A stretch of DNA of 21,802 bases. It comes from a virus. The position numbers were made by a program, and so were the translations under genes. Position 1 is the first letter of the stretch, and each line of letters starts with the position of its first letter. Location: the IMG/VR virus record IMGVR_UViG_3300009151_000461, positions 1 to 21,802 of that record. The stretch is one strand, 5' to 3'. The notes beneath the pieces are model-generated. The model was not told the DNA's origin, did not search any database, and saw only the letters and a list, made by a program, of their open reading frames with translations. This document shows positions 7,238 through 13,969 of this stretch, piece after piece.

Positions 7238-7322
7238 TAGCTAGGGTGGGACTCGAACCCACACGAGGATTACTCCTCAACGGATTTTAAGTCCGTTGTG
7301 TCTGCCATTTCACCACCTAGCC
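7238..7322 (-). tRNA. tRNA-Leu(UAA)
   Basis: 85 nt, type II with a long variable arm (GAGGAGTAATCCTC). The acceptor GGCTAGG pairs with CCTAGCT (one G-U). The anticodon arm ACGGA-CTTAAAA-TCCGT gives anticodon TAA. The T arm is GTGGG-TTCGAGT-CCCAC. No CCA is encoded. It starts 10 nt after the stop of the 166-aa gene. Confidence 0.95.
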
Positions 7323-7332
7323 AAACTAACTT

Positions 7333-7833
7333 CTAGCGGAACATAGCATCAGGGTGATTTAGTTTCACCCTTTTACGTTTTCCTGTGTAAAGGGTCCGCC
7401 CTTCAATACAAGCTTCGGCAACCCATACGTTTGCCTGCTCAAGGCTCATGGCGAACCTGCGGGCCATGAGTAACATATCAATCTGGTACCATTTTGGTTT
7501 GATGTAATAACCATCACGTTTGCCTGTTACCTCTAACACTTGGAAATCAAACTTTCTTTCCGTCTGTGATTTAGTAGACACTCGACTACCTAGACAGTTT
7601 AGCTTCTCTTCGGAGGTGGCAGTTACCTCCAGTATTTCTACTAGCTCTTTTTCTAACTGAGCTTTGCTGTTTAGAAGCTCCGTCCGATATTCCGAGTAAT
7701 ATTTCTCGAGGCCTGCAAGACTCGAGATATTATCCTGCAACTCTTCGTTGAGTTTTTCCGCCCGGTTCAGGGAGGACAATTTTGCTGCCACTGAAGCAGC
7801 TTCTTTTTTCAGTTTTTCTACTAGTTCTTGCAT
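7333..7833 (-). CDS. Coiled-coil protein of the tRNA operon, unknown function
   Basis: 166 aa, not recognised. Residues 1-85 are strongly helical with heptad character ([19 protein letters not shown] and several LEKE-type repeats). The C-terminal half is a different, basic domain with aromatic residues ([14 protein letters not shown]) and a lysine/arginine stretch ([13 protein letters not shown]). This could be a nucleic-acid-binding domain on a coiled-coil stalk, as inference only. It sits between the CAU tRNA and tRNA-Leu and is probably co-transcribed with them. No Shine-Dalgarno is visible before the ATG. Confidence 0.8.
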   Translation of the reverse strand: MQELVEKLKKEAASVAAKLSSLNRAEKLNEELQDNISSLAGLEKYYSEYRTELLNSKAQLEKELVEILEVTATSEEKLNCLGSRVSTKSQTERKFDFQVLEVTGKRDGYYIKPKWYQIDMLLMARRFAMSLEQANVWVAEACIEGRTLYTGKRKRVKLNHPDAMFR

Positions 7834-7864
7834 TGTTTTATTGGTTGGTTGTTATGACAAAGAA

Positions 7865-7970
7865 CTCTCAGCTCTAAAGGTAGGGCCGGAGGGATTCGAA
7901 CCCCCAACCAAGGGATTATGAGTCCCCTGCTCTGACCATTGAGCTACGACCCCATCTTTAGAGCTGAGAG
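7865..7970 (-). repeat. Perfect 15-bp inverted repeat enclosing a tRNA
   Basis: CTCTCAGCTCTAAAG (7865-7879) and CTTTAGAGCTGAGAG (7956-7970) are exact reverse complements flanking the CAU tRNA, with only 1-2 nt between each arm and the tRNA ends. In RNA this extends the acceptor stem by 15 bp, like processing stems around rRNAs. There is no U tract, so it is not a simple terminator. Confidence 0.92.
7881..7953 (-). tRNA. tRNA with CAU anticodon (Ile2 or elongator Met)
   Basis: 73 nt. The acceptor GGGGTCG pairs with CGGCCCT (G-U at the end), the D arm is GCTC/GAGC, and the anticodon arm GGGGA-CTCATAA-TCCCT has anticodon CAT at 7918-7920 of the plus strand. The T arm is GGGGG-TTCGAAT-CCCTC. No CCA is encoded. 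The anticodon region resembles tRNA-Ile2, whose CAU is modified to lysidine to read AUA. The initiator hallmarks (1-72 mismatch as C-A, three GC pairs next to the loop) are absent. Ile2 versus elongator Met cannot be settled by eye. Confidence 0.93.
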
Positions 7971-7985
7971 CTTAACACTCTGTCT

Positions 7986-8002
7986 TCAATATATTATACC
8001 AA
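7986..8002 (-). promoter_or_regulatory. Extended -10 promoter of the tRNA operon
   Basis: On the minus strand TTGGTATAATATATTGA contains TGG-TATAAT, an extended -10 box. The identical 17-mer occurs at 18838-18854. The predicted start near 7986 lies 16 nt before the inverted repeat that encloses the CAU tRNA. No good -35 is seen. Confidence 0.7.
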
Positions 8003-8018
8003 TAAAACCTCAATAATA

Positions 8019-8465
8019 TTAAGCAGCAGGCTTGCGATATTTTGACGTAAACATAAGCACATACCCTTTGTGTTCAGGGCTCAATTCCAACACATAGGCT
8101 TTATCTTCGTCAGTTTCTAATACAGCGCCAGCAAATATTCCACCAGCAGCCAGTACAAAACCAAACTGGGTATTCTTTACATTGTTGATTTTGCCGTAAA
8201 TCTTGAATACTCCCTCAGACTCTTGTATCTCTGTAACTACTCCAGTATAGCAGAAGCCATCAGTTCTATATATCCGCACAGTTCTACCCAGCTGAGCTTT
8301 ACTCACTTGCTCAGGACTAGCTACACCTGATTTAGATGTCAGATATGTTTCTTCTTCAAGTTGCAATCTAAACCCCGGCAATTGATCTTCTGCTTTTAAA
8401 CCTGCTTTTGTTGAGCTAGAGGATAGAAAGACAAGCGCTAACGAACAAACGAATTTAAGTTTCAT
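8019..8465 (-). CDS. Secreted protein resembling a metalloprotease N-terminal domain
   Basis: 148 aa. A signal peptide (about residues 1-21, ending SSSTKA) predicts export. The mature part (about 50-145) is beta-rich and follows the order of the N-terminal domain of the metalloprotease at 4050-5516: a GxV strand, a charged turn, an FxF strand, a G-xx-A/E-G-x-V hairpin (GGIFAGAVLE here, GDQAEGMVML there), then a strand ending VLE. No protease motif is present. It starts by ATGA overlap with the 110-aa gene and ends about 15 nt before the tRNA promoter. It could be a free-standing propeptide-like inhibitor or partner of the protease; identity is low and this is inference. Confidence 0.8.
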   Translation of the reverse strand: MKLKFVCSLALVFLSSSSTKAGLKAEDQLPGFRLQLEEETYLTSKSGVASPEQVSKAQLGRTVRIYRTDGFCYTGVVTEIQESEGVFKIYGKINNVKNTQFGFVLAAGGIFAGAVLETDEDKAYVLELSPEHKGYVLMFTSKYRKPAA

Positions 8466-8794
8466 ACTACAGTTAACTTTCTATGCTCTTGGTTTGTTAG
8501 AGCTTCTTTTGACCTTAGCAGATTGTTTTTCAGTTCTTCAAGCTCGTACTTGATAATGTTTACTTCTCTTGTGAGTTCAGCCACCTTATCTTCCATGGCC
8601 GCTACAACTGGAAAAGAAATTACCGAGGGGTTATACATAGTAGGAGCTATGTCGTCAGTAGCGTAGTACGGATAGTTGACGAGGAGCCCTTCAGTCAAGT
8701 TAGCAAAATCTATTCTATCAGAGGCAGCTGCCTGCATTAGATCGCTTTCGGTATAGCTGTTTTCGTCACCAGGGTAGAAATCATTTTCCTCCAT
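8462..8794 (-). CDS. Small acidic protein with C-terminal coiled coil
   Basis: 110 aa from ATG 8794, overlapping the end of the phosphoesterase gene by 14 nt. A TTG at 8836 in the same frame would add 14 residues and overlap more, so it is less likely. The N-terminus is acidic and Tyr-rich (MEENDFYPGDENSY). The C-terminal ~45 residues form a probable coiled coil (KVAELTREVNIIKYELEEL). It ends in an ATGA overlap with the secreted 148-aa gene. Unrecognised. Confidence 0.75.
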   Translation of the reverse strand: MEENDFYPGDENSYTESDLMQAAASDRIDFANLTEGLLVNYPYYATDDIAPTMYNPSVISFPVVAAMEDKVAELTREVNIIKYELEELKNNLLRSKEALTNQEHRKLTVV

Positions 8795-10334
8795 AGCAGT
8801 AAACAATTTCTTTGATTCCTTGAGTATCGACAACAAAGCAGCTCTGCCTTGCGCGGTTATTCATACCCATAGACTCACTATGTTTATCTCCTGCTACGGT
8901 AGTACTAAGCATGTAGTGCTCAAACTCAGCATATTCACGCATCTCTAAATGATGCTGGTCAGCTGTAATGAGAATCTTTTGATTAACTCCTATTAGTGCT
9001 TCAGGCTTACTCAGAAATAGGTTTGCAATATAGCTTTCCCTGGCTTTGCCTGTTGTAGGAATTCTTCCTTTATACTCTGCACTATAACCATGCGATGCGA
9101 TAAAGAGAGTGCTGTAGATCTTGAATAGTCCGTGGTCTGTTTGAAACACTTCAAACTCGATACGTTTCTCTTGTCTGTAGTAACCTTCTAGAGCTTTAAA
9201 AAGAACCCAGTCTCCAAAGTCGTTATGGTTACCTTTTACGCTTTTGACTTTGACTTTTTCAAAGAGCGAAAGAAGCGTGTTGATGAGGTATACAATGCTG
9301 TCGAAGGCGACAGCGAACTGTTCTTCCTTGATGCAATCGTGTACAAGCATAGTTCCCTTAGTGGTGAACCCTGCTCCAGTGGTGTGCAAAATATCGCCCA
9401 AGGAAGCAAGAACACATTCACCAAGGCCATAGTTTCTGTCTTTAACGATCGTTTCAATTTCTTGCGCATATTTTTTAATACATTTTTCTGCTTCTTCTGA
9501 GCTGTAACCCTTACCACGGTAGGAGCTTTTCTGACTAGACTTCGCTCCAAAGTGAACATCTGATAAACCAACTACAAGAGATTTTAAGCTATCTTGTTTT
9601 TGGGTAGGACCACTATACATTACTGGTGAGTAATTTGGTGGAGTCCAAGAGTTGATGAAATTTGTGAATGGATTATACACACCTTCCTCTAGCTTGAACC
9701 ATTTCGCTGCAGCTTCTTCTGTTTCCTGCCAGCTTTTCTTCTGAAAAGCTTGATAGAGCTGGAACTTTTTCTTCTGAATTAGGTCGTTAGTGATCTCTGT
9801 AACACCTTTTTCGTTAAGTTGTTCGTTTGTAATAGGTTCGGAATCATGAGTGATCTCCAAAACCTTCAGAATTTCGACCAGATAGTTACGCGGAATTCTA
9901 TAGTTACGGCACACCTGACTGATAGAGTGTTCCTCTCCATACCAGTTGGAATAATTCTCTTTAATTCCCCTGACGACGTCACCGGTAAGCACAATATTAC
10001 CGTTGGCTGCCTTCAAATACATCACATACTTATCATCTTGTTTGTTGTATGTGTATTTATCTGTAAATTTCAAGCTACCCGCCCAGTCGATAGTGCTTTC
10101 TTCATCTTCTTCGTGCAGATCAGGAGACACGTGCACATACACTTTTGATGTTCCTTCACAAGTATTGAGCTTTTCTTTGATTTTTCCGATTTCCTCATAC
10201 GAGTAGCCCTGACTTTTTAGGTAGGCAGCTACACCCTTTTTTTGCCTTTTCAATTTCAAGCACTCATCTAGCAGAGAGGCAGAAACATTTTTTTTATTTT
10301 GCAGAATTGCGGGATTTTTTCTGATTTTTTGCAT
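8781..10334 (-). CDS. Calcineurin-like metallophosphoesterase with N-terminal helix-turn-helix region
   Basis: 517 aa. The C-terminal half carries the full set of metallophosphoesterase motifs: D259-x-H261 (SDVHFG), G-D314 (SLGD), G-N369-H370 (VKGNHND), H415 (SHGYS) and H461-H462 (ADQHH). These bind two metal ions and hydrolyse phosphoesters. The first ~220 residues are helical, with a possible helix-turn-helix around residues 135-160 (SISQVCRNYRIPRNYLVEIL), suggesting DNA recognition. Mre11-like or T4 gp47-like nuclease activity is possible, but no SbcC/gp46 partner is in the window. A TATAAT ends 3 nt before the ATG and may belong to a promoter for a slightly shorter transcript. First gene of an overlapping trio. 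Confidence 0.92.
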   Translation of the reverse strand: MQKIRKNPAILQNKKNVSASLLDECLKLKRQKKGVAAYLKSQGYSYEEIGKIKEKLNTCEGTSKVYVHVSPDLHEEDEESTIDWAGSLKFTDKYTYNKQDDKYVMYLKAANGNIVLTGDVVRGIKENYSNWYGEEHSISQVCRNYRIPRNYLVEILKVLEITHDSEPITNEQLNEKGVTEITNDLIQKKKFQLYQAFQKKSWQETEEAAAKWFKLEEGVYNPFTNFINSWTPPNYSPVMYSGPTQKQDSLKSLVVGLSDVHFGAKSSQKSSYRGKGYSSEEAEKCIKKYAQEIETIVKDRNYGLGECVLASLGDILHTTGAGFTTKGTMLVHDCIKEEQFAVAFDSIVYLINTLLSLFEKVKVKSVKGNHNDFGDWVLFKALEGYYRQEKRIEFEVFQTDHGLFKIYSTLFIASHGYSAEYKGRIPTTGKARESYIANLFLSKPEALIGVNQKILITADQHHLEMREYAEFEHYMLSTTVAGDKHSESMGMNNRARQSCFVVDTQGIKEIVYCYGGK

Positions 10335-10375
10335 AACATTATAAGACCAACTTACTTACAACTTGAACAACACAT

Positions 10376-10406
10376 GTACAATTTTAGCTTGTTTTTAAAA
10401 TTGTAC
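10376..10406. repeat. 10-bp perfect inverted repeat upstream of the phosphoesterase gene
   Basis: GTACAATTTT (10376-10385) and AAAATTGTAC (10397-10406) are separated by 11 nt. No U tract follows on either strand, so it is not a standard terminator. It lies about 40 nt upstream of the phosphoesterase start and could be an operator or an RNA stem. Confidence 0.7.
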
Positions 10407-10466
10407 GCATTTTCTGTTGGTTGTACTTGTATTGAACCCTTTGATCCTGATTATCATAGTAATTTT

Positions 10467-10871
10467 CTAGAAAACTACTGTCTCGTCAGGCGTTATCAAA
10501 TAGTTCTGCGCAACATCCAACTTGTCCATGTCGTTCAAATCTACAACAAGCTTTTTAACTTCGTAAAGCAAAGAATTAAAAACTTCTTGCACCATCTCCG
10601 CAGTTCTTCCCACCAGCTCAATACTATCGGTTCTGAAATAGGAGCTATCTTCCCTAGGAGCGTCCTCAGGAAAGTCTTCGAGTTGTGTAGGTGTACACAC
10701 AGCTACAAAAATGTCGTCAAATCTGTCTCTCGCAAAATTTCTAATTCTTTGCTTGATGAATATTTTGGGAGACATATCTTGAGCGTTCACAGCCTCCACT
10801 GCCAGCTTGATAGAATAAATTTCTGGTACCTCCACAGAGCTTCTTTTGATGAGTTGGATAGTTTTTGGCAT
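10467..10871 (-). CDS. Conserved-looking phage protein, unknown function
   Basis: 134 aa. The composition is that of a soluble, acidic protein with no membrane segment. Residues about 58-95 (TPTQLEDFPEDAP, SSYFRTDSIELV) lead into a long helix (residues about 88-115). A plus-strand frame of 194 codons overlaps but is Cys/His/Phe-rich and rejected as a shadow. Divergent from the structural block, it begins 74 nt from the plus-strand gene at 10946. No clear Shine-Dalgarno. It may belong to the structural group, as inference from position. Confidence 0.75.
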   Translation of the reverse strand: MPKTIQLIKRSSVEVPEIYSIKLAVEAVNAQDMSPKIFIKQRIRNFARDRFDDIFVAVCTPTQLEDFPEDAPREDSSYFRTDSIELVGRTAEMVQEVFNSLLYEVKKLVVDLNDMDKLDVAQNYLITPDETVVF

Positions 10872-10945
10872 TTTTTACAATAATTTGGTTGCTATAGGGT
10901 AGTAGTATCATACAGTAACCCAAATCAAAAAAACAAACAATAAAT
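10872..10945. promoter_or_regulatory. Divergent intergenic region, promoters not resolved
   Basis: 74 nt between divergent genes. It holds GCTATAGG and TATCAT (plus) and TATGAT and TATAGC (minus) as weak -10-like sequences, and an A-rich leader before the plus-strand ATG. Position demands promoters here, but I cannot choose a box with confidence. Confidence 0.4.
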
Positions 10946-11557
10946 ATGGCAAACAACGACTCAAGCATTTACAGAACAGGAGACATAGTCATCGGGAGCA
11001 CGGATCCAGCAAAATCCGTATACTCAGCTAATGGAGCAAAAATACTGTCAGATGGCGTTTCTGTGTACGGTAGTGAAAAAGATCTTATGGCTCGCCAGCT
11101 AGATATAGCAAAACTAGCTATCCGTAGTGGAGGTACACCCTTGAAAGTCAGCGAATCTCTGGGTAAAAAACAAGCTAAAAAGAAACAACCCAAGAAACCT
11201 ATAAAAGCTGACACTTCATTTGAGGACTATGTTAATGAGAGTTTTGCAAGAGTAAATAGTGCCCCAGAACAATACGAACCCAGTATGAAAGAGCTAATTT
11301 CAGTACAATTCGAAAACGATTTCGGCAAAATAAAAGCCAAGGTAGAAGACCTCGTCGAGCACGAGCTAGCTTTCCTGCTCATCTTTTCAGATGAAGATGC
11401 TGTTGTGTTTGAACCCAAGGTGGGAGAAATGCTGCTGCTTCATACTCCAGGCAAGCAGAAATTTGAGGTGTATTACCCTGGAGTCACTTTTGACTCGCCA
11501 GATAATAATAAAAAACTTATGGTTTTATTTAAAGTACCAGCGGACAATCAGGAATAA
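10946..11557 (+). CDS. Unknown protein at the head of the portal operon
   Basis: 203 aa. Residues 1-75 are polar with DNA-neutral composition, then a basic Lys/Gln/Pro linker (about 75-90, KKQAKKKQPKKP). A C-terminal domain follows (about 95-203) with alternating strands (ELAFLLIFSDEDAVVFEP, KFEVYYPGVTF). Not recognised. It is the first gene of the plus-strand block leading to the portal, so a head or neck accessory role is plausible but unproven. There is no strong Shine-Dalgarno; the leader is A-rich. Confidence 0.8.
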   Translation: MANNDSSIYRTGDIVIGSTDPAKSVYSANGAKILSDGVSVYGSEKDLMARQLDIAKLAIRSGGTPLKVSESLGKKQAKKKQPKKPIKADTSFEDYVNESFARVNSAPEQYEPSMKELISVQFENDFGKIKAKVEDLVEHELAFLLIFSDEDAVVFEPKVGEMLLLHTPGKQKFEVYYPGVTFDSPDNNKKLMVLFKVPADNQE

Positions 11558-11561
11558 CGCA

Positions 11562-11723
11562 ATGGAAAAGAACGGAATGCTTACAGAGAAGTCTCAAAGC
11601 GACTTCGACAACGCTAAAAAAGCAGCCTACTACGATCTAGAAGGTTATGCCGTAGCCGACGAGGAAAACAAAGATAAGCTTAAGAAGCCTGACACTATTA
11701 ACAATTTACAGCCAGAAGAATAA
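11562..11723 (+). CDS. Small acidic protein preceding the portal
   Basis: 53 aa, starting at ATG 11562, four bases after the previous stop, with AGGA 8 nt upstream. A longer in-frame reading overlaps the preceding gene heavily and is rejected. The protein is highly charged (MEKNGMLTEKSQSDFDNAKK, AVADEENKDKLKKPD) with no recognisable domain. It stops 2 nt before the portal start, so translation is probably coupled. Confidence 0.7.
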   Translation: MEKNGMLTEKSQSDFDNAKKAAYYDLEGYAVADEENKDKLKKPDTINNLQPEE

Positions 11724-11725
11724 TC

Positions 11726-13522
11726 ATGACCACACCTGACGACCCTCAATCCTACTTTAAAGTAGGCGACAATGGAAGAGACCGCTACTCCAATCCATTC
11801 TATAATATACCTCTTCAATATTTGCCGATGAATATTGAAGGGATGCTTTTATGGGCTGAGCATTTCCTGTATAGAAACGGATTTTATAAGCAGGCTTTAA
11901 ACCGTATAGCTAACTACTTTATTACTTCTGTAACTATCGAATGCGATGATGAGGAAGCTAAAAACAAATATCAGGAGGTCTTGGACGAGCTTCAGTGGAA
12001 GAAGATCTGCTCGAAGGCTGGTTTAAACTTGCTGGCCTACGGTAACGAATTCATCACTGTAAACCAAGGCTTTCACCGGTATCTAGCTTGCCCCAGCTGT
12101 AACAAGACTACCAATATTGATAAGCTGCAGAACTACGAGTTTCATAAGTGTAAGTACACTATGACTTGTTTAAAGTGCGGCTACAAGGGAGAGCACAAAA
12201 TTAACGACAAACCTTCAACAGATATAGATAAGATCCATGTCGTGCATTGGCCAGCTAAAGAAATAAAGATTCGCTACGAAGACACTACAGGCGAGGCAGA
12301 ATATTTCTGGGACATCCCTCAGCAATATGCCAAAAAAGTCACCACAAAGAATAACAAGTTCTACAGCAAGAAAACACCGCAGGTTATTTTTGACTGCGTA
12401 AATAATAAGACAATGCTGGCGTTCAACACAAAGAACTTTGTGCATCTTAAACTAGATACACCTAGTACCATACGTACAGACGGCAAAGCTATACCTCCCA
12501 GTATGTTTTTGTTCGAAGACTTGTTTATGCTTCAGACCTTGAAAAGGTATAATGAGGTTATCTGTTTTGAAGACATTGCTCCGTTTAGGGTTATTACTAT
12601 GGGCGACGGCTCGAACCCAGCAGCCAATCCAATGCTTAACCAGAATGGTGCTGTATGGACAGGTGCTGTGGACGATATGATCGATGAGCACAGACGCGAT
12701 CCTGGAGCATACCATAAATTCCCTTTCCCGTTAAACTATCAGCAATTGGGTGGTGAAGGTACAAAGCTTGCTCCTGTAGAGATGATGGAGCATGCGAAGA
12801 ACGCTATCCTTAACGCTCTCGATATCCCAGTAGAGATGTTTCAGATGAGCCTGCAGCAGACACAAGCAGCAGGACCTATGCTTCGTATGTTTGAAAATGC
12901 TTGGGGAGTAATCCCAGCAAACTATAATAGGCTTTTAGCTCATCTTGGTATGGTTATAGGTAATATCATGGGTCTACCTAAAGCAAAGATATCACTTATA
13001 CCTATCACGTTCTCTGACGACATGGACCGTAAGTCTGTCATTAGCCAGTTAGTTTCTGCTAACGCTATTGCCAGGTCTGAATTGCTCAAACTCTACAACT
13101 TCGATTACGAAGATCAGATTCGTAAGAAAAAGCAGGAAGACCGCATTACGAAAGAGATTGAAATGGAAGAGCAGGAAAAAGATCAGCTTGCTCAGTCTAC
13201 CCAGCAAAATGTCATGCAGCTGCTACAGGGTCAACAGCAGCAGGGGGCAGGAGGACAACCAGGCGGAGGCGGACAAGCTCCAGCTGGAGGAGGTGGGGGT
13301 GGCGGCACTCCTCAGGACACTTTGGAAAAAGCGCAGCAAATCGCCCAACAGTTGTTCCCGCAGGACGGAGCACAGAGAAGATCTCAGTTGCAGCAAATTA
13401 AAGGACAAGACCAGGATCTATATGCGTTAGTTAAATCGCAGCTTGAGCAGATGACCTCGCAGTCTAGGTCTCAAGGCTTGTCAGGGGCTAAACAACAAGC
13501 GGCGCAGCAACCTCAGCAGTAA
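11726..13522 (+). CDS. Portal protein with inserted zinc ribbon
   Basis: 598 aa. Phage portals form the dodecameric ring at the capsid vertex through which DNA is packaged and ejected. Portal-like features are the N-terminal helical part (about 30-110), the central region FEDIAPFRVITMGDGS, and the segment DIPVEMFQMSLQQTQAAGPM typical of portal clip/stem regions, followed by a helical crown-like part. Residues 122-151 hold CPSC (C122, C125) and CLKC (C148, C151), a four-Cys zinc ribbon set in the portal body. Residues about 480-598 are Gln/Gly-rich low complexity. A weak Shine-Dalgarno (AGAAG) precedes the start. Portal assignment is from sequence pattern and position; no terminase is in the window to support it. 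Confidence 0.82.
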   Translation: MTTPDDPQSYFKVGDNGRDRYSNPFYNIPLQYLPMNIEGMLLWAEHFLYRNGFYKQALNRIANYFITSVTIECDDEEAKNKYQEVLDELQWKKICSKAGLNLLAYGNEFITVNQGFHRYLACPSCNKTTNIDKLQNYEFHKCKYTMTCLKCGYKGEHKINDKPSTDIDKIHVVHWPAKEIKIRYEDTTGEAEYFWDIPQQYAKKVTTKNNKFYSKKTPQVIFDCVNNKTMLAFNTKNFVHLKLDTPSTIRTDGKAIPPSMFLFEDLFMLQTLKRYNEVICFEDIAPFRVITMGDGSNPAANPMLNQNGAVWTGAVDDMIDEHRRDPGAYHKFPFPLNYQQLGGEGTKLAPVEMMEHAKNAILNALDIPVEMFQMSLQQTQAAGPMLRMFENAWGVIPANYNRLLAHLGMVIGNIMGLPKAKISLIPITFSDDMDRKSVISQLVSANAIARSELLKLYNFDYEDQIRKKKQEDRITKEIEMEEQEKDQLAQSTQQNVMQLLQGQQQQGAGGQPGGGGQAPAGGGGGGGTPQDTLEKAQQIAQQLFPQDGAQRRSQLQQIKGQDQDLYALVKSQLEQMTSQSRSQGLSGAKQQAAQQPQQ

Positions 13523-13527
13523 CAAAT

Positions 13528-13908
13528 ATGGCTAAAAAAAGACATAAATGTGTAGTCAGTGGTAAGGATATACCTCACGAAAGAGTCGAAGCACTTATCT
13601 CTCTGGGTGTTCCAGGGAGTAGGTGGACGTGTGTTGAACATGCTTTTGAAGTACCTAGAAAGGGTATTTATCTTGGCGAGGCCGGCACTAGCCAGCTGCT
13701 TATTGTTGACAAAGTCTATAATGACTCCGTTAGATCTGTTTTCAGGGGCAGCAAAAAAGAAGCCCAGGTAGCTGATAGTGCAGAAATAAAAGAAGATGAG
13801 GAAGACACTGCGAGCTATAATGAAAAAGAACTGAATTACTACGTGTCTAACGAAGAGCAAGTCGACCCAGAAGAAAAAATAGAAATTATAAAGCGACAAG
13901 AACCTTAG
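13528..13908 (+). CDS. Small protein with a degenerate DksA/TraR-like zinc finger
   Basis: 126 aa. The N-terminal 40 residues follow the DksA/TraR finger pattern: C8-x2-S11-G-x2-I-P-x2-R, then C35-x2-H38, so two of the four canonical Cys positions are Ser and His. If metal binds, it is in a changed site. The C-terminal half is very acidic (EIKEDEEDTASYNEKE, EEQVDPEEKIE). It begins 5 nt after the portal stop without a Shine-Dalgarno, so is probably coupled to the portal. It could bind RNA polymerase as a DksA relative or simply be a virion accessory; undecided. Confidence 0.75.
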   Translation: MAKKRHKCVVSGKDIPHERVEALISLGVPGSRWTCVEHAFEVPRKGIYLGEAGTSQLLIVDKVYNDSVRSVFRGSKKEAQVADSAEIKEDEEDTASYNEKELNYYVSNEEQVDPEEKIEIIKRQEP

Positions 13909-13969
13909 TTTTTTATATAATAAAGGTATGTAATGGCGGCAAAACACATTTATACTTTATTATTTTTAT

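Noticed and set aside
6993-7280. Longer start for the 76-aa zinc-ribbon protein
   Set aside because: The extra 19 residues would be encoded by tRNA-Leu; ATG 7223 just after the tRNA is the reasonable start.
7881-7953. Initiator tRNA-Met
   Set aside because: It lacks the C1-A72 type mismatch and the three consecutive GC pairs next to the anticodon loop; it fits Ile2 or elongator Met better.
9236-9571. Minus-strand 111-codon frame and plus-strand frames inside the phosphoesterase gene
   Set aside because: Shadows of a gene with intact catalytic motifs; their composition is basic and low-complexity.
10299-10883. Plus-strand open frame of 194 codons
   Set aside because: It lies antisense to the 134-aa gene and the phosphoesterase start, has Cys/His/Phe-rich composition and no ribosome site; the minus-strand protein looks natural.
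13068-13430. Plus-strand 120-codon frame in the portal 3' region
   Set aside because: Arises from the repetitive Gln/Gly-coding DNA in another frame; Ser/Arg-rich and without a start context.
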